A stretch of DNA of 64,000 nucleotides from Paenibacillus durus ATCC 35681 (GTDB lineage: Bacteria > Bacillota > Bacilli > Paenibacillales > Paenibacillaceae), in NCBI RefSeq assembly GCF_000993825.1, contig NZ_CP011114.1:1612001-1676000 (forward strand), in the 5' to 3' direction. Position numbers and translations under genes: made by a program. This document shows positions 26,066 through 33,672 of the stretch, in pieces. The first letter of the stretch is position 1. Each line of letters begins with the position of its first letter. The notes beneath the pieces are model-generated. The model had not been told where the DNA came from and made no database searches. It saw only the letters and a program-made list of their open reading frames with translations.

Positions 26066-27172
26066 GATACGGTTGAAGGGCAGATTGATAATCCGTTAAC
26101 TTTAAATTTGTATACGTATGTCGGGAATAATCCGTTGATTCGTTTTGACCCAAGCGGTAATTCATGGATAAGTGACCAGTGGCATGCGTTCGTAGTTCAG
26201 ATGAAGTCAGTTCACGCATCATGGGAAACAGCAATGAGTTATTGGACATTGGGTTTTACTGATCCATTTTTTACATCAGCTAAAGTTCCAATGAACTCAA
26301 AAGAATATTGGTTAGCTCAAGCAGAGGTCATTTTTAATACAGCTACATTGGGAGTCGGAACGATTGAGAAACAAGGAATTAAGCAGGCAAGTAAGGAAGT
26401 AACCTCTGTTGTAAGGTTGACCAAAAATGCATGTAACTGCTTTGTAGCAGGAACTAAGGTTCAAACAGACGAAGGGGAGAAGAATATCGAAGACATTGAG
26501 GTCGGAGATAAGGTTCTCTCGAAGAATGAAGAGACTGGTGAGCAGGCTTACAAGGAAGTAACGCATCTTTATCGAAATGATAAGGAGATCACCTATGAAC
26601 TTACGGTAGGAGATCAAATTATCGAAACAACCGAAAACCATCCGTTTTGGGTTGAAGGAAATGGTTGGGTTCTCGCGGCTGATTTACAGGTGGGGGATAA
26701 GCTACAACAAAGTAACGGGAATACCTTGAAAATCGACAAAATCAACAAAGTAATACATGATGAGTTGGTTAAGGTATACAATTTTACAGTTGCTGATTTC
26801 CATACGTACTATGTAAGCAGTTTGGGAATATGGGTTCATAATATCTCATGTGCGGAGATAAACTGGAAAGGGTTTAGTAACGGACAGTTAAAAACGCATT
26901 ATGAAAAGCACGTACTTAAACAGAAGGAGTTTGGTGCCATTACTCAAAATGAGTATTTAAAACTTGCTAAAGGATTTGCCGCTGAAACAAATTCTACTTT
27001 CAAAGAACAGGTAGTGGGTAATTTTCTAGTAAAATACGATCCTTCAACTGGACGTGTACTTGTAGGCCATATTAAAGATCGACAAATCAGAACGTTTTAT
27101 AAAGATGACGGTAGATCTGACAATCCATTCCAAGCCGCAATAGATCTTGCAAAATCACTCGGTGGCGGTTAA
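26066..27172 (+). pseudogene. Orphan rhs tip 3 (core stub, HINT domain, nuclease-like toxin)
   Basis: In the rhs frame it begins DTVEGQIDNPLTLNLYTYVGNNPLIRFDPSGN just after a TAG, with no promoter. A linker precedes a pretoxin HINT domain: CFVAGTKVQTDEGEKNIEDI with the Cys nucleophile, ETTENHPFWVEG, and FHTYYVSSLGIWVHN with the terminal His-Asn. The final about 95 residues (THYEKHVLKQKEFGAIT, GNFLVKYDPSTGRVLVGH, DRQIRTFYKDD) look like a BECR-fold ribonuclease tip, as often released by HINT cleavage. It is silent unless recombined to an rhs core. A CPCC-type gene follows as immunity. Confidence 0.8.
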
Positions 27173-27188
27173 TAAGTGAGGTGAAAAA

Positions 27189-27737
27189 ATGAATCGAGAA
27201 GAAGCAATATCTATTATCTTAAAATCAGCGATTGAAGATTTGTCTAAGGAAGAACGGGAAGAAATCCTGATTGATTGGTGGGGAATAGACCAAGACGATC
27301 CCGAATTTGATAAGTTGCCTGAAATATTACAATTAGAGATGCTCCAATTTGATGAACCTCAGAGAGATGCAATGGATGAAGTTTACAATGCATTGTTATT
27401 TGTAGCTTTAAGAAAAAAGTATCTTGGGGTCAGAAATGAGTATTTATCGAAGAGAGTATCAGTAATCCTGCACTTTAATCAGGAGGTTGAGGGTTTACAG
27501 GAAGAACTTTATAGTTGTCCGTGTTGTGAATTTAAGACACTTCCCACAAAAGGTGAATACTATATTTGCCCAGTATGCTTTTGGGAAGATGACGGAAACA
27601 TAGATCCAAATTATTATAGTTCACCTAACCAAATGACTCTTGCTCAGGCTCGTGAGAACTTTATTGAGTTCGGTGCTGTGAATGAGTCTTCGTTACGATT
27701 CCTTACGTCAGATAGACTTGAGTTGTTTAGTAAATAA
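27189..27737 (+). CDS. CPCC-motif probable immunity protein 3
   Basis: The 182-residue product follows GAGGTG before ATG 27189. The C-terminal part has SCPCCEFKTLPTKGEYYICPVCFWEDDG, the hallmark of the cysteine-rich CPCC domain that often accompanies polymorphic toxins, probably a zinc ribbon through its four cysteines. The N-terminal half (AIEDLSKEEREEILIDWWGID) is helical and acidic. It starts 17 bases after tip 3 and ends before a terminator, consistent with a cytoplasmic antidote to a ribonuclease tip. Confidence 0.75.
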   Translation: MNREEAISIILKSAIEDLSKEEREEILIDWWGIDQDDPEFDKLPEILQLEMLQFDEPQRDAMDEVYNALLFVALRKKYLGVRNEYLSKRVSVILHFNQEVEGLQEELYSCPCCEFKTLPTKGEYYICPVCFWEDDGNIDPNYYSSPNQMTLAQARENFIEFGAVNESSLRFLTSDRLELFSK

Positions 27738-27758
27738 ATGAGGATGTAATACATGTTT

Positions 27759-27794
27759 AGCCTTGAGGGATGAAACCTTCAAGGCTTTCTTTTT
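27759..27794 (+). terminator. Terminator after immunity gene 3
   Basis: AGCCTTGA pairs with TCAAGGCT around GGGATGAAACCT, followed by TTCTTTTT. Confidence 0.85.
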
Positions 27795-27797
27795 AAG

Positions 27798-27944
27798 CCA
27801 CCCAGTGCCGAATGAATGGGCGGCTACGTCCATAAGAACTTAACCCTCATCACCCCCGTATGATATTCCTCCAATATGCCTGTACGCACATGCAATGTTT
27901 GAAAAATATAATCTTTTACCATAATCCTCCAACTTCGCAAAAGC
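27798..27944 (+). repeat. Cassette-end repeat, copy 1
   Basis: About 147 bases (CCACCCAGTGCCGAATGAAT ... TCGCAAAAGC) recur in diverged form at 28891-29043 after the next immunity gene. Shared blocks include AGAACTTAACCCTCAT, CCCCCGTATGATAT and GCACATGCA. No open frame is conserved between them. It may mark the boundary at which tip cassettes recombine. Confidence 0.8.
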
Positions 27945-27967
27945 CCATCACGTTGCCTTACCTATAT

Positions 27968-28432
27968 ATGTCAACTGATGGTAAGGGATGGACGTATGTC
28001 AAAGACCTCAAGGTTGGAGACTTGCTTGTTCAAAGTGACGGGAATACACTCAAGATAGACAGCATCGAACTGTTGCATAAACAGGTAACGGTTTACAATA
28101 TGACGGTTGATGAGTTCCATACGTACTTTGTCAGCGACCTTGGGATTTGGGTGCATAATACAAATTGTAATTTTTCAGTATGGAATAAGGGAAGTTTTGA
28201 TGATATCGAAAGTTCCGCTGAATATCATTTTAAGAAACATGGCATAGAAGTAGGGGCGGAGGATTTAGCACAGTATCTTAGGAAGGCTGAAGACTTCGCA
28301 AGAACTGTCAAAAAGGGTTCTACAAAAAGTTATGTAGATGGAGCAGTTAAGGGTACAATTCGTTATAAAAAGAACGGGAAATATGTTGATATCGCACCGG
28401 ATGGGACGATAGTTTCTTTTGGTAAGTCCTAA
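27968..28432 (+). pseudogene. Orphan rhs tip 4 (HINT tail plus toxin)
   Basis: The frame opens in the last third of a HINT domain (DGKGWTYVKDLKVGDLL, DGNTLKID, FHTYFVSDLGIWVHN), homologous to the tail in tip 3. The RHS core and HINT nucleophile are missing, so it is truncated more than tips 2 and 3. The toxin part (AEYHFKKHGIEVGAEDLAQY, then DGAVKGTIRYKKNGKYVDIA) has the HxxKH-type start common to small ribonuclease tips. ATG 27968 has no good ribosome site. It is read as a dead or silent donor cassette. Confidence 0.7.
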
Positions 28433-28461
28433 TATATTTATCTAGTTGGAGGTCTTCGGAT

Positions 28462-28836
28462 TTGAATAAAGAAGAAATTTTATCAAAAATATCAAATATG
28501 CAAAAATTCATAATGGTAAACCCCTGTCCATATGAGGGAACAAGCAAAATAAAGATTGATTTTGAAAAGGATTTTGCAATGCTTGAAGATGAAAGTTTAA
28601 ATGCTGACTTTAATGACTATTGTACTGTGATTGTTGGAACGACGAGTTATCTCTTGAAGGGTAACGTTGAAAAAATCCCAAATAGGCAAATTGAATTGTT
28701 GAATAGGGGGTTTTTTGAACGGTTTCCTCAGTACAATTTTTTTGAATCAAGTCTGGAGAAATACCCTGACTTTCAGAATGAGTACAACAATCATGAGAAA
28801 TTAAGGAAGTTAGTTCTTAATTTTTTGCACAGTTAA
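28462..28836 (+). CDS. Probable immunity protein 4
   Basis: TTG 28462 follows GGAGG by 9 bases; the product has 124 residues with no signal or membrane segment. Seen: NPCPYEGTSKIKIDFEKDF, then an alpha/beta pattern and a hydrophilic helical end (FFESSLEKYPDFQNEYNNHEKL). I do not recognise the family. Its place 29 bases after tip 4 and before a terminator supports a cytoplasmic immunity role. It may still be functional even though the toxin is truncated, as orphan immunity genes often are. Confidence 0.6.
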   Translation: MNKEEILSKISNMQKFIMVNPCPYEGTSKIKIDFEKDFAMLEDESLNADFNDYCTVIVGTTSYLLKGNVEKIPNRQIELLNRGFFERFPQYNFFESSLEKYPDFQNEYNNHEKLRKLVLNFLHS

Positions 28837-28855
28837 TGTAAATCAAATTCTTTTC

Positions 28856-28888
28856 AGACCTTGAGGATATTCTCAGGGTCTTTCTCTT
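28856..28888 (+). terminator. Terminator after immunity gene 4
   Basis: AGACCTTGAG pairs with CTCAGGGTCT (one G-T) around GATATT, followed by TTCTCTT. Confidence 0.75.
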
Positions 28889-28890
28889 CC

Positions 28891-29043
28891 CCACCCAGTT
28901 CCGAATGAATCGGGTGGCATGCTCTGTTAGAACTTAACCCTCATTACCCCCCCGTATGATATCAGTTTTTAATATGTCTGTGCGCACATGCATTGTGTTG
29001 AAAAATATACCCTTTTACCACATTCCTCTAACTTTATAAAAGC
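28891..29043 (+). repeat. Cassette-end repeat, copy 2
   Basis: This is the second copy of the repeat at 27798. The distance between the copies, about 1.09 kb, spans exactly tip 4 with its immunity gene. A trace of the same sequence (CCCCCGTATATTATA) occurs again near 29793. Bases 29044-29171 show nothing else. Confidence 0.8.
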
Positions 29044-29171
29044 ATCAATATCATCGGATACTATCATGTTTTACTCTAAAAACCTTATCTTCGTTTTCTC
29101 GCGGATTTCTGAAATAAGATGAAATACGCAAAATTGCATCGCAACTCTTGTTGGGTTCAATTTGAAAGGCA

Positions 29172-29200
29172 AAACCACATGCGGTTCAGCGTGTGGATTC
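29172..29200 (-). terminator. Terminator for the minus-strand lipoprotein
   Basis: On the minus strand CCACACGC pairs with GCATGTGG around TGAACC, followed by TTTT. It lies about 25 bases past the stop of the lipoprotein gene. Confidence 0.55.
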
Positions 29201-29223
29201 TTTATGGTTCTTTTCACATATCA

Positions 29224-29706
29224 TTAACTTATCCAAGTAGTGTCTGCTTTGGTAACTTGCCATTTTCCGTTGCTGTATTCAACAATGACTTTCATTCCGA
29301 TTGCTCCGTCACCAGATCTAAACTTAGAGCCTTCGATCACCATTTGATTCTCTGAAATTTCAGTCTTTTCGACACGCAGCAGCACACCATTGAGCACCAT
29401 TGTCTGGGGGTCATATAATCCCTTGTCTTTTAGCTGCTCATAACTCGCTTCCATTACCTCGACATTGTATTTATCAAAATACTTTAGAATTTGTTCCTTG
29501 TCTGTTTCATCAATATCCTTAAAATTACTCATGTCAATCGCAATAAATTTCATACCGCTGTTCAGGCCTTGATCAATGGGCATGTATGCATCTAGTGCCA
29601 GACTATACAATTCTCCCATATCTTTTGCATGATTGGTGTTCGTGCATGCGGTTATTAACATGGCGCAGAGCAGAATTAACCCCCAACACAGTTTCTTAAA
29701 TTTCAT
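29224..29706 (-). CDS. Small lipoprotein of unknown function
   Basis: ATG 29706 is chosen because AAGGGGGG lies about 7 bases before it; the ATG at 29712 is too close. The 160-residue product has lipobox ITAC with Cys21. The mature part contains MKFIAIDMSNFKDIDETDKEQILKYFDKYNVEVMEASYEQLKDKGL and later VEYSNGKWQVTKADTTWIS, the latter typical of small secreted Bacillota proteins whose last strands pack as a cystatin-like sheet. No named family is assigned. It is transcribed away from the EamA gene and toward the rhs cassettes, so it seems to close the accessory region. Confidence 0.75.
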   Translation of the reverse strand: MKFKKLCWGLILLCAMLITACTNTNHAKDMGELYSLALDAYMPIDQGLNSGMKFIAIDMSNFKDIDETDKEQILKYFDKYNVEVMEASYEQLKDKGLYDPQTMVLNGVLLRVEKTEISENQMVIEGSKFRSGDGAIGMKVIVEYSNGKWQVTKADTTWIS

Positions 29707-29791
29707 TGTCATTCCCCCCTTACTTTATCAGACGGTACATATTCTGGTAATGTTTCAAGTATGATATAGAACCAATCTCGCTGCCCCTCTT

Positions 29792-29827
29792 GCCCCCGTA
29801 TATTATAATATATGGAGGCTTTTTTTC
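29792..29827 (+). terminator. Terminator-like hairpin before the EamA gene
   Basis: GCCCCCGTATATT pairs with AATATATGGAGGC (two mismatches), followed by seven T. It sits in a divergent intergenic region, where it cannot end a visible gene. It may insulate the EamA gene or be a relic of the cassette array. Confidence 0.6.
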
Positions 29828-29860
29828 ATTTTCAAAGATAGAAAGAGGCGAGCGAGGATT

Positions 29861-30742
29861 ATGGGCAAGTACCGTACTTATCTTTTTTTAATTATGGCTA
29901 ATCTGTTCTGGGCGGGGAATTATGTGTTCGGCAAATATGTGGTGGCGGAGATGACGCCGGTGCAGATGACGTTCTCGCGGTGGCTGATCGCGGTGTTTCT
30001 GCTGTTTCCGATTGCGCATTTCGTGGAACGCCCCGACTGGAAAAGCGTCCTGAAAGAGTGGAAAATCTTGCTGCTGATGTCCATACTGGGCGTGGTTGGC
30101 TATAACTTCCTGCTGTACGAGGCGCTGAGGTTCACAACCTCCATGAATGCCGCGCTCGTCAATGCGATGAATCCGGCGCTGATCGTGCTGTTCTCTTCCT
30201 TTTTTCTTCGGGAAAAAATCTCGCTCGCCAAAGGCTTGGGCCTGCTGGTGTCGCTGCTCGGCGTGCTGCTGGTGCTGACCAAGGGGCAGCTGCAGTTAAT
30301 TTTTCAGACCGAGTACAATCTCGGCGATCTGCTGATGCTGGCCGCGATTCTCGTATGGACGTTCTATTCGATCCTTGGACGGAAAATGAAGGGTTTGCCT
30401 CCAATATCGGCTACGGCGGTTTCCGCCTTGATGGGGCTGATCCTCACTCTTCCTTTCTTCCTGGCTTCGGGCATCCATCTTCCGCTTAGTCCCAAGGCGA
30501 CCATGGGCATTTTGTATATCGGCATTTTTCCTTCGGTGGGGTCGTTCATTTTCTGGAACGCGTCGATCCGTGAGATCGGGGCCAGCCGGGCGGGGATTTA
30601 TCTAAATCTGATCACGGTGTTCACAGCCATTCTCAGCATGCTGCTCGGCAATCCGGTCACGTTTGCGCAGGTGCTCGGCGGACTGCTTGTATTTGCGGGG
30701 GTATACATAACCGGGAAAAAAGACAAAGGGATAAGAAGCTAG
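29861..30742 (+). CDS. EamA/DMT-family membrane transporter
   Basis: The 293-residue product has ten hydrophobic segments in two five-helix EamA halves. The first half includes NLFWAGNYVFGKYVVAEMTPVQMTFSRW and ALVNAMNPALIVLFSSFFLREKIS, the second AVSALMGLILTLPFF and GIFPSVGSFIFWNASIREIGASRAGIYLNL. These are classical drug/metabolite transporter features. Such proteins usually export amino acids or other small metabolites; the substrate is not predictable. It appears to be a single gene, and the ~230 bases to the GntR gene show nothing but that gene's promoter. Confidence 0.88.
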   Translation: MGKYRTYLFLIMANLFWAGNYVFGKYVVAEMTPVQMTFSRWLIAVFLLFPIAHFVERPDWKSVLKEWKILLLMSILGVVGYNFLLYEALRFTTSMNAALVNAMNPALIVLFSSFFLREKISLAKGLGLLVSLLGVLLVLTKGQLQLIFQTEYNLGDLLMLAAILVWTFYSILGRKMKGLPPISATAVSALMGLILTLPFFLASGIHLPLSPKATMGILYIGIFPSVGSFIFWNASIREIGASRAGIYLNLITVFTAILSMLLGNPVTFAQVLGGLLVFAGVYITGKKDKGIRS

Positions 30743-30945
30743 CTAAATTGAATTTCGGAAGGAATGAGAGGCGGAGCGGCGAAGAGGAAGCTTGGAAGTG
30801 GAAAAAGCGGTCCTAATCCAGGAAATCTGAAAACAACAGCGACCGGAACTCCAAGCATTTCTCGTAGCCCGCGACAATCCTCATTTAGAACAAAAGCTCA
30901 GTTTATATAGCGCTTTTCTTATGCGTTGTGATACACTAAACCTGT

Positions 30946-30955
30946 ATGTCGACAT
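30946..30955. promoter_or_regulatory. Probable GntR operator at its own promoter
   Basis: ATGTCGACAT is a perfect palindrome 21 bases before the GntR start. Its TGTCGACA core recurs at 31711-31718 upstream of the catabolic genes. Confidence 0.6.
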
Positions 30956-30976
30956 GTATTTTAAGGAGTTAATCTG

Positions 30977-31639
30977 ATGATTGATCCGAAGCTTAACATA
31001 GGGTTGGGAGAACAACTGACCGATATTTTGCGGATGAAGATCGTTGGCGGCGGGTTGGAGAATGGGCTGAAGCTGACGGAAACCGCGATTGCAAGCGAAT
31101 ATGGATTAAGTCGCGCTCCGGTGCGGGAAGCGTTCCGCAATCTGGAATACGAGGGTCTGCTAGATATTACGAAGCAGGGGGCTGTTGTAAAGGTCCTTAC
31201 CGAAAAAGAAGTCAGCGAGTTCTACAACGTCCGCTACATGCTGGAATCGTTTGCGCTCAGCCACATTCCGCCCGAAGCGCGGGATTCTATTATCCGCTTC
31301 CTGGAGACTTCCGTCGACAGGATGGAGCTGGCGCTGGGCCACAAGGATGCCGACGAGTTCGCGGCGCAGGATATCGCGTTCCACACCAAGGCGTTCGAGG
31401 TGATTGACCACAAGTTCATCAAGCTTTTCTGGGCGAACATAGACAGGCTGTGCCGGGCGATTCTGATTGTGGGAACGCGCCGCCAGTTCGACAAGGGAGA
31501 ATTTGAATACAAGCGCCAGGTGGTCGATAAGCACCGGCAGATTGTCGCCGCGCTGAAGGAAGGCGGCAATGAGGAAATTCTGGCCGCGCTTCGCAATCAC
31601 TTTCACTACAACAGCTGGATTGATAAGAAAGAATTCTGA
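30977..31639 (+). CDS. GntR (FadR-subfamily) regulator of the sugar-acid cluster
   Basis: The 220-residue product has an N-terminal winged helix (LTDILRMKIVGGGLENGLKL, SEYGLSRAPVREAFRNLEYEG) and a helical FCD ligand domain (EFYNVRYMLESFALSHI, then DIAFHTKAFEVIDH). The FCD His/Asp positions that bind metal are present in DIAFH and in the late KHRQI. AAGGAG precedes ATG 30977. Palindromes TGTCGACA lie at its own promoter and before the next operon, so it probably represses both in the absence of a uronate-type inducer. The inducer is inferred only from the neighbouring enzymes. Confidence 0.88.
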   Translation: MIDPKLNIGLGEQLTDILRMKIVGGGLENGLKLTETAIASEYGLSRAPVREAFRNLEYEGLLDITKQGAVVKVLTEKEVSEFYNVRYMLESFALSHIPPEARDSIIRFLETSVDRMELALGHKDADEFAAQDIAFHTKAFEVIDHKFIKLFWANIDRLCRAILIVGTRRQFDKGEFEYKRQVVDKHRQIVAALKEGGNEEILAALRNHFHYNSWIDKKEF

Positions 31640-31710
31640 CGCAAAAAAATTCTGGCCCAAACCGTTCCCCTGAGCCGATAGTGCTTGGGGGATGTTCTTT
31701 TGTCTATCAT

Positions 31711-31757
31711 TGTCGACAGAAATACTTGTTGACAATTATGCGCTTTCATTTTAAAAT
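31711..31757 (+). promoter_or_regulatory. Promoter and GntR operators of the sugar-acid operon
   Basis: TTGACA (31729-31734) and TAAAAT (31752-31757) are 17 bases apart. TGTCGACA (31711-31718) lies just upstream, and TTGTTGACAA (31726-31735) overlaps the -35 as a second, imperfect site. Confidence 0.7.
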
Positions 31758-31808
31758 TCGGATGTAAGCAATTGCTGAGCAGTCACAAGCTTGTTCGAGG
31801 AGGAGAAG

Positions 31809-32555
31809 ATGGAGCTGAAATTTACTGCCCCAAGCGCGCCGGGATTGCACCGGATCGTCGGACCCGGGAACAGCCAACTGGAAGTTCTGGAGCTGTTCGT
31901 GCTGAATCTGGCTTCAGGCGGGGCACAAACCATTGAGCTGGAGGGCAGCGAGGCAAGCCTGGTCTGCATCGAAGGCAAGCTGCGGATCGCGGCTGCAAGC
32001 AGTGAATACATGCTGCTGCCTGGGGACGGCCTGTATGTTCCGAGAGGTCAAACTGTGAGGATTGAGGGCGTCTCTGAACAATCCAGGCTCGTTATGGCAA
32101 AGGCGGAAGCGTGGAGCGACGGGGAGCTGATTTATGCCGATTATGGCAGTGCATACCGGGAGAAGGAAGTCCACGGGAGGTATAACTATACCCGCGATAT
32201 CGTGAACCTGCTGACCCGCTCCGACCGGGCGAGCCGCATCGTAACAGGCATCACCACAGGGCAGGATGGAGCCTGGACCAGTTGGCCGCCTCATCATCAT
32301 TCCGGCACACTGGAGGAAATCTACTTCTATTTTGACATTCCCGCAGACGGCTTTGGCATTCATGTGGGAATGCTGATGGACGGAACCGAGCAGGCGGAAA
32401 TCGTCCGTTCGGGCGATGCGGTCATTATTCCGAATGGCTATCATCCTACGGTAGCGTCTCCGGGTACCCGGATGAAATACATCTTTTTTCTGGGAGCCAA
32501 GGGCAGCGAGGAAGATCGCCGTGCTCCGTCCGAGGATCACCCTAACTACAGGTGA
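31809..32555 (+). CDS. IolB/KduI-family cupin isomerase
   Basis: ATG 31809 has AGGAGG upstream; the 248-residue product is a double cupin. The second half carries WPPHHHSGTLEEIYFYF and VIIPNGYHPTVASPGTRMKYIFF, the metal-binding His and Glu residues of the KduI/IolB family. It is a little shorter than typical IolB (about 270). In the family it would isomerise 5-deoxyglucuronate (IolB) or 5-keto-4-deoxyuronate (KduI). The PPHHH and GYHP motifs read more like IolB, but the next genes fit uronate breakdown, so the substrate is left open. It is the first gene of the GntR-controlled operon. Confidence 0.75.
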   Translation: MELKFTAPSAPGLHRIVGPGNSQLEVLELFVLNLASGGAQTIELEGSEASLVCIEGKLRIAAASSEYMLLPGDGLYVPRGQTVRIEGVSEQSRLVMAKAEAWSDGELIYADYGSAYREKEVHGRYNYTRDIVNLLTRSDRASRIVTGITTGQDGAWTSWPPHHHSGTLEEIYFYFDIPADGFGIHVGMLMDGTEQAEIVRSGDAVIIPNGYHPTVASPGTRMKYIFFLGAKGSEEDRRAPSEDHPNYR

Positions 32556-32648
32556 CGATGGTTTGGTTGAAAGTGCGAACATCAATCTTTTCCCTAACCG
32601 GCTAATTAGCAGCTCGTTAAGCTGGCGAAGGAAACGGGAGGGTCAGCC

Positions 32649-33125
32649 ATGTATTTCGGTAGTATTGAAACATTAGAACTAACGAAGCGCCAGTATCCGC
32701 CGGCTATTGCAAGAGCTCTGCAGTATTTGAAGGACAACCGTGAGCAATTTTTGTTCATGGATGCTGGAATTTATCCTATTGAAGGACAGCAAATTTACGC
32801 TCAAGTCGTATCCTTAGAGACCAAGAAGAAGGAGGATACCCGGCCGGAGGTGCACCGGAAATACATCGACGTGCAATTTTCTGTGGAAGGCAATGAACGG
32901 ATCGGGTTTGCGGCGGACACGGGAAATAATATTGTGGATGAGGATTTGGCGGAGGAGAAGGACATTATTTTTTATAAGCAGGCGGAGAATGAAATGGAGC
33001 TTCTGATGCAGCCTGGGCAGTTCGCCGTCTTTTTTCCCGAGGATGTTCATCGTCCGGGCTGTGAGAATGGAGGCGGCGCGGCATTGCGCAAGGTGATTGT
33101 AAAGGTTGATACAGCTATCTTGTGA
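32649..33125 (+). CDS. YhcH/YjgK/YiaL family protein, paralogue 1
   Basis: The 158-residue product has the family's core: IYPIEGQQIYAQVVS, RPEVHRKYIDVQFSVEGNERIG and FAVFFPEDVHRPG, a single cupin-like barrel with His residues for a metal. Relatives (TabA, EbgC, YiaL) act in sugar-acid or biofilm metabolism with poorly known chemistry. It precedes a second copy by 25 bases. Both are co-transcribed with the isomerase upstream and the MFS carrier downstream, so they probably handle an anomer or aldose step for an imported uronate. Confidence 0.85.
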   Translation: MYFGSIETLELTKRQYPPAIARALQYLKDNREQFLFMDAGIYPIEGQQIYAQVVSLETKKKEDTRPEVHRKYIDVQFSVEGNERIGFAADTGNNIVDEDLAEEKDIIFYKQAENEMELLMQPGQFAVFFPEDVHRPGCENGGGAALRKVIVKVDTAIL

Positions 33126-33150
33126 ATAATGAAGAGAGGCGTGAGCGGCC

Positions 33151-33627
33151 ATGATCTTTTCTAACATTGAGAGCAGGGAACCGATTGAGAAAAAATATAC
33201 GGAGCCTGTGATCAGGGCGGTCCGGTATTTGCAGGAGCATCAGCATGAGTTTCAGCATATGGAGACGGGCATCTATCCGATTGACGGAGACGATTTCTTC
33301 GTCCAGGTCTTCGATGTCACAACTCGGCAGAAAGAGGAGGCCAGACCGGAAGTCCACCGCAAATATGTTGAAGTACACTACTCGGTGGAAGGCAAGGAAC
33401 GAATCGGCTTTGCGGTCGATTTGGGCAAGAACACGGTGACGGAGACGCTGCTAGAGACCAAGGATGCGATTTTTTATGCTGGGATCGACAGGGAGACGGA
33501 GCTTGTGCTGGAGCCGGGGGATTATGCGATTTTTTTCCCCGAGGATGTTCACCGGCCGATCTGGGAGCATGGCGGCAAGACATCGATCCGCAGGGTGGTC
33601 ATTAAGATCAACGAAGCCATAATGTAG
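33151..33627 (+). CDS. YhcH/YjgK/YiaL family protein, paralogue 2
   Basis: This product also has 158 residues and is about 55% identical to paralogue 1 by eye, with IYPIDGDDFFVQVFD, RPEVHRKYVEVHYSVEGKERIG and YAIFFPEDVHRPIWEHGG. All the His residues of the barrel are kept in both copies, so neither looks degenerate. Tandem duplication inside one operon suggests two related activities or a heteromer. No further specialisation can be read from sequence. Confidence 0.85.
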   Translation: MIFSNIESREPIEKKYTEPVIRAVRYLQEHQHEFQHMETGIYPIDGDDFFVQVFDVTTRQKEEARPEVHRKYVEVHYSVEGKERIGFAVDLGKNTVTETLLETKDAIFYAGIDRETELVLEPGDYAIFFPEDVHRPIWEHGGKTSIRRVVIKINEAIM

Positions 33628-33672
33628 GTCTATTCGCTTGAAAACTTCTTATAACAAGGGGTGTCAGTGATA

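Noticed and set aside
31809..32555. A firm kduI or iolB gene symbol
   Set aside because: Motifs lean to IolB but the neighbourhood fits uronate breakdown; sequence alone does not decide.
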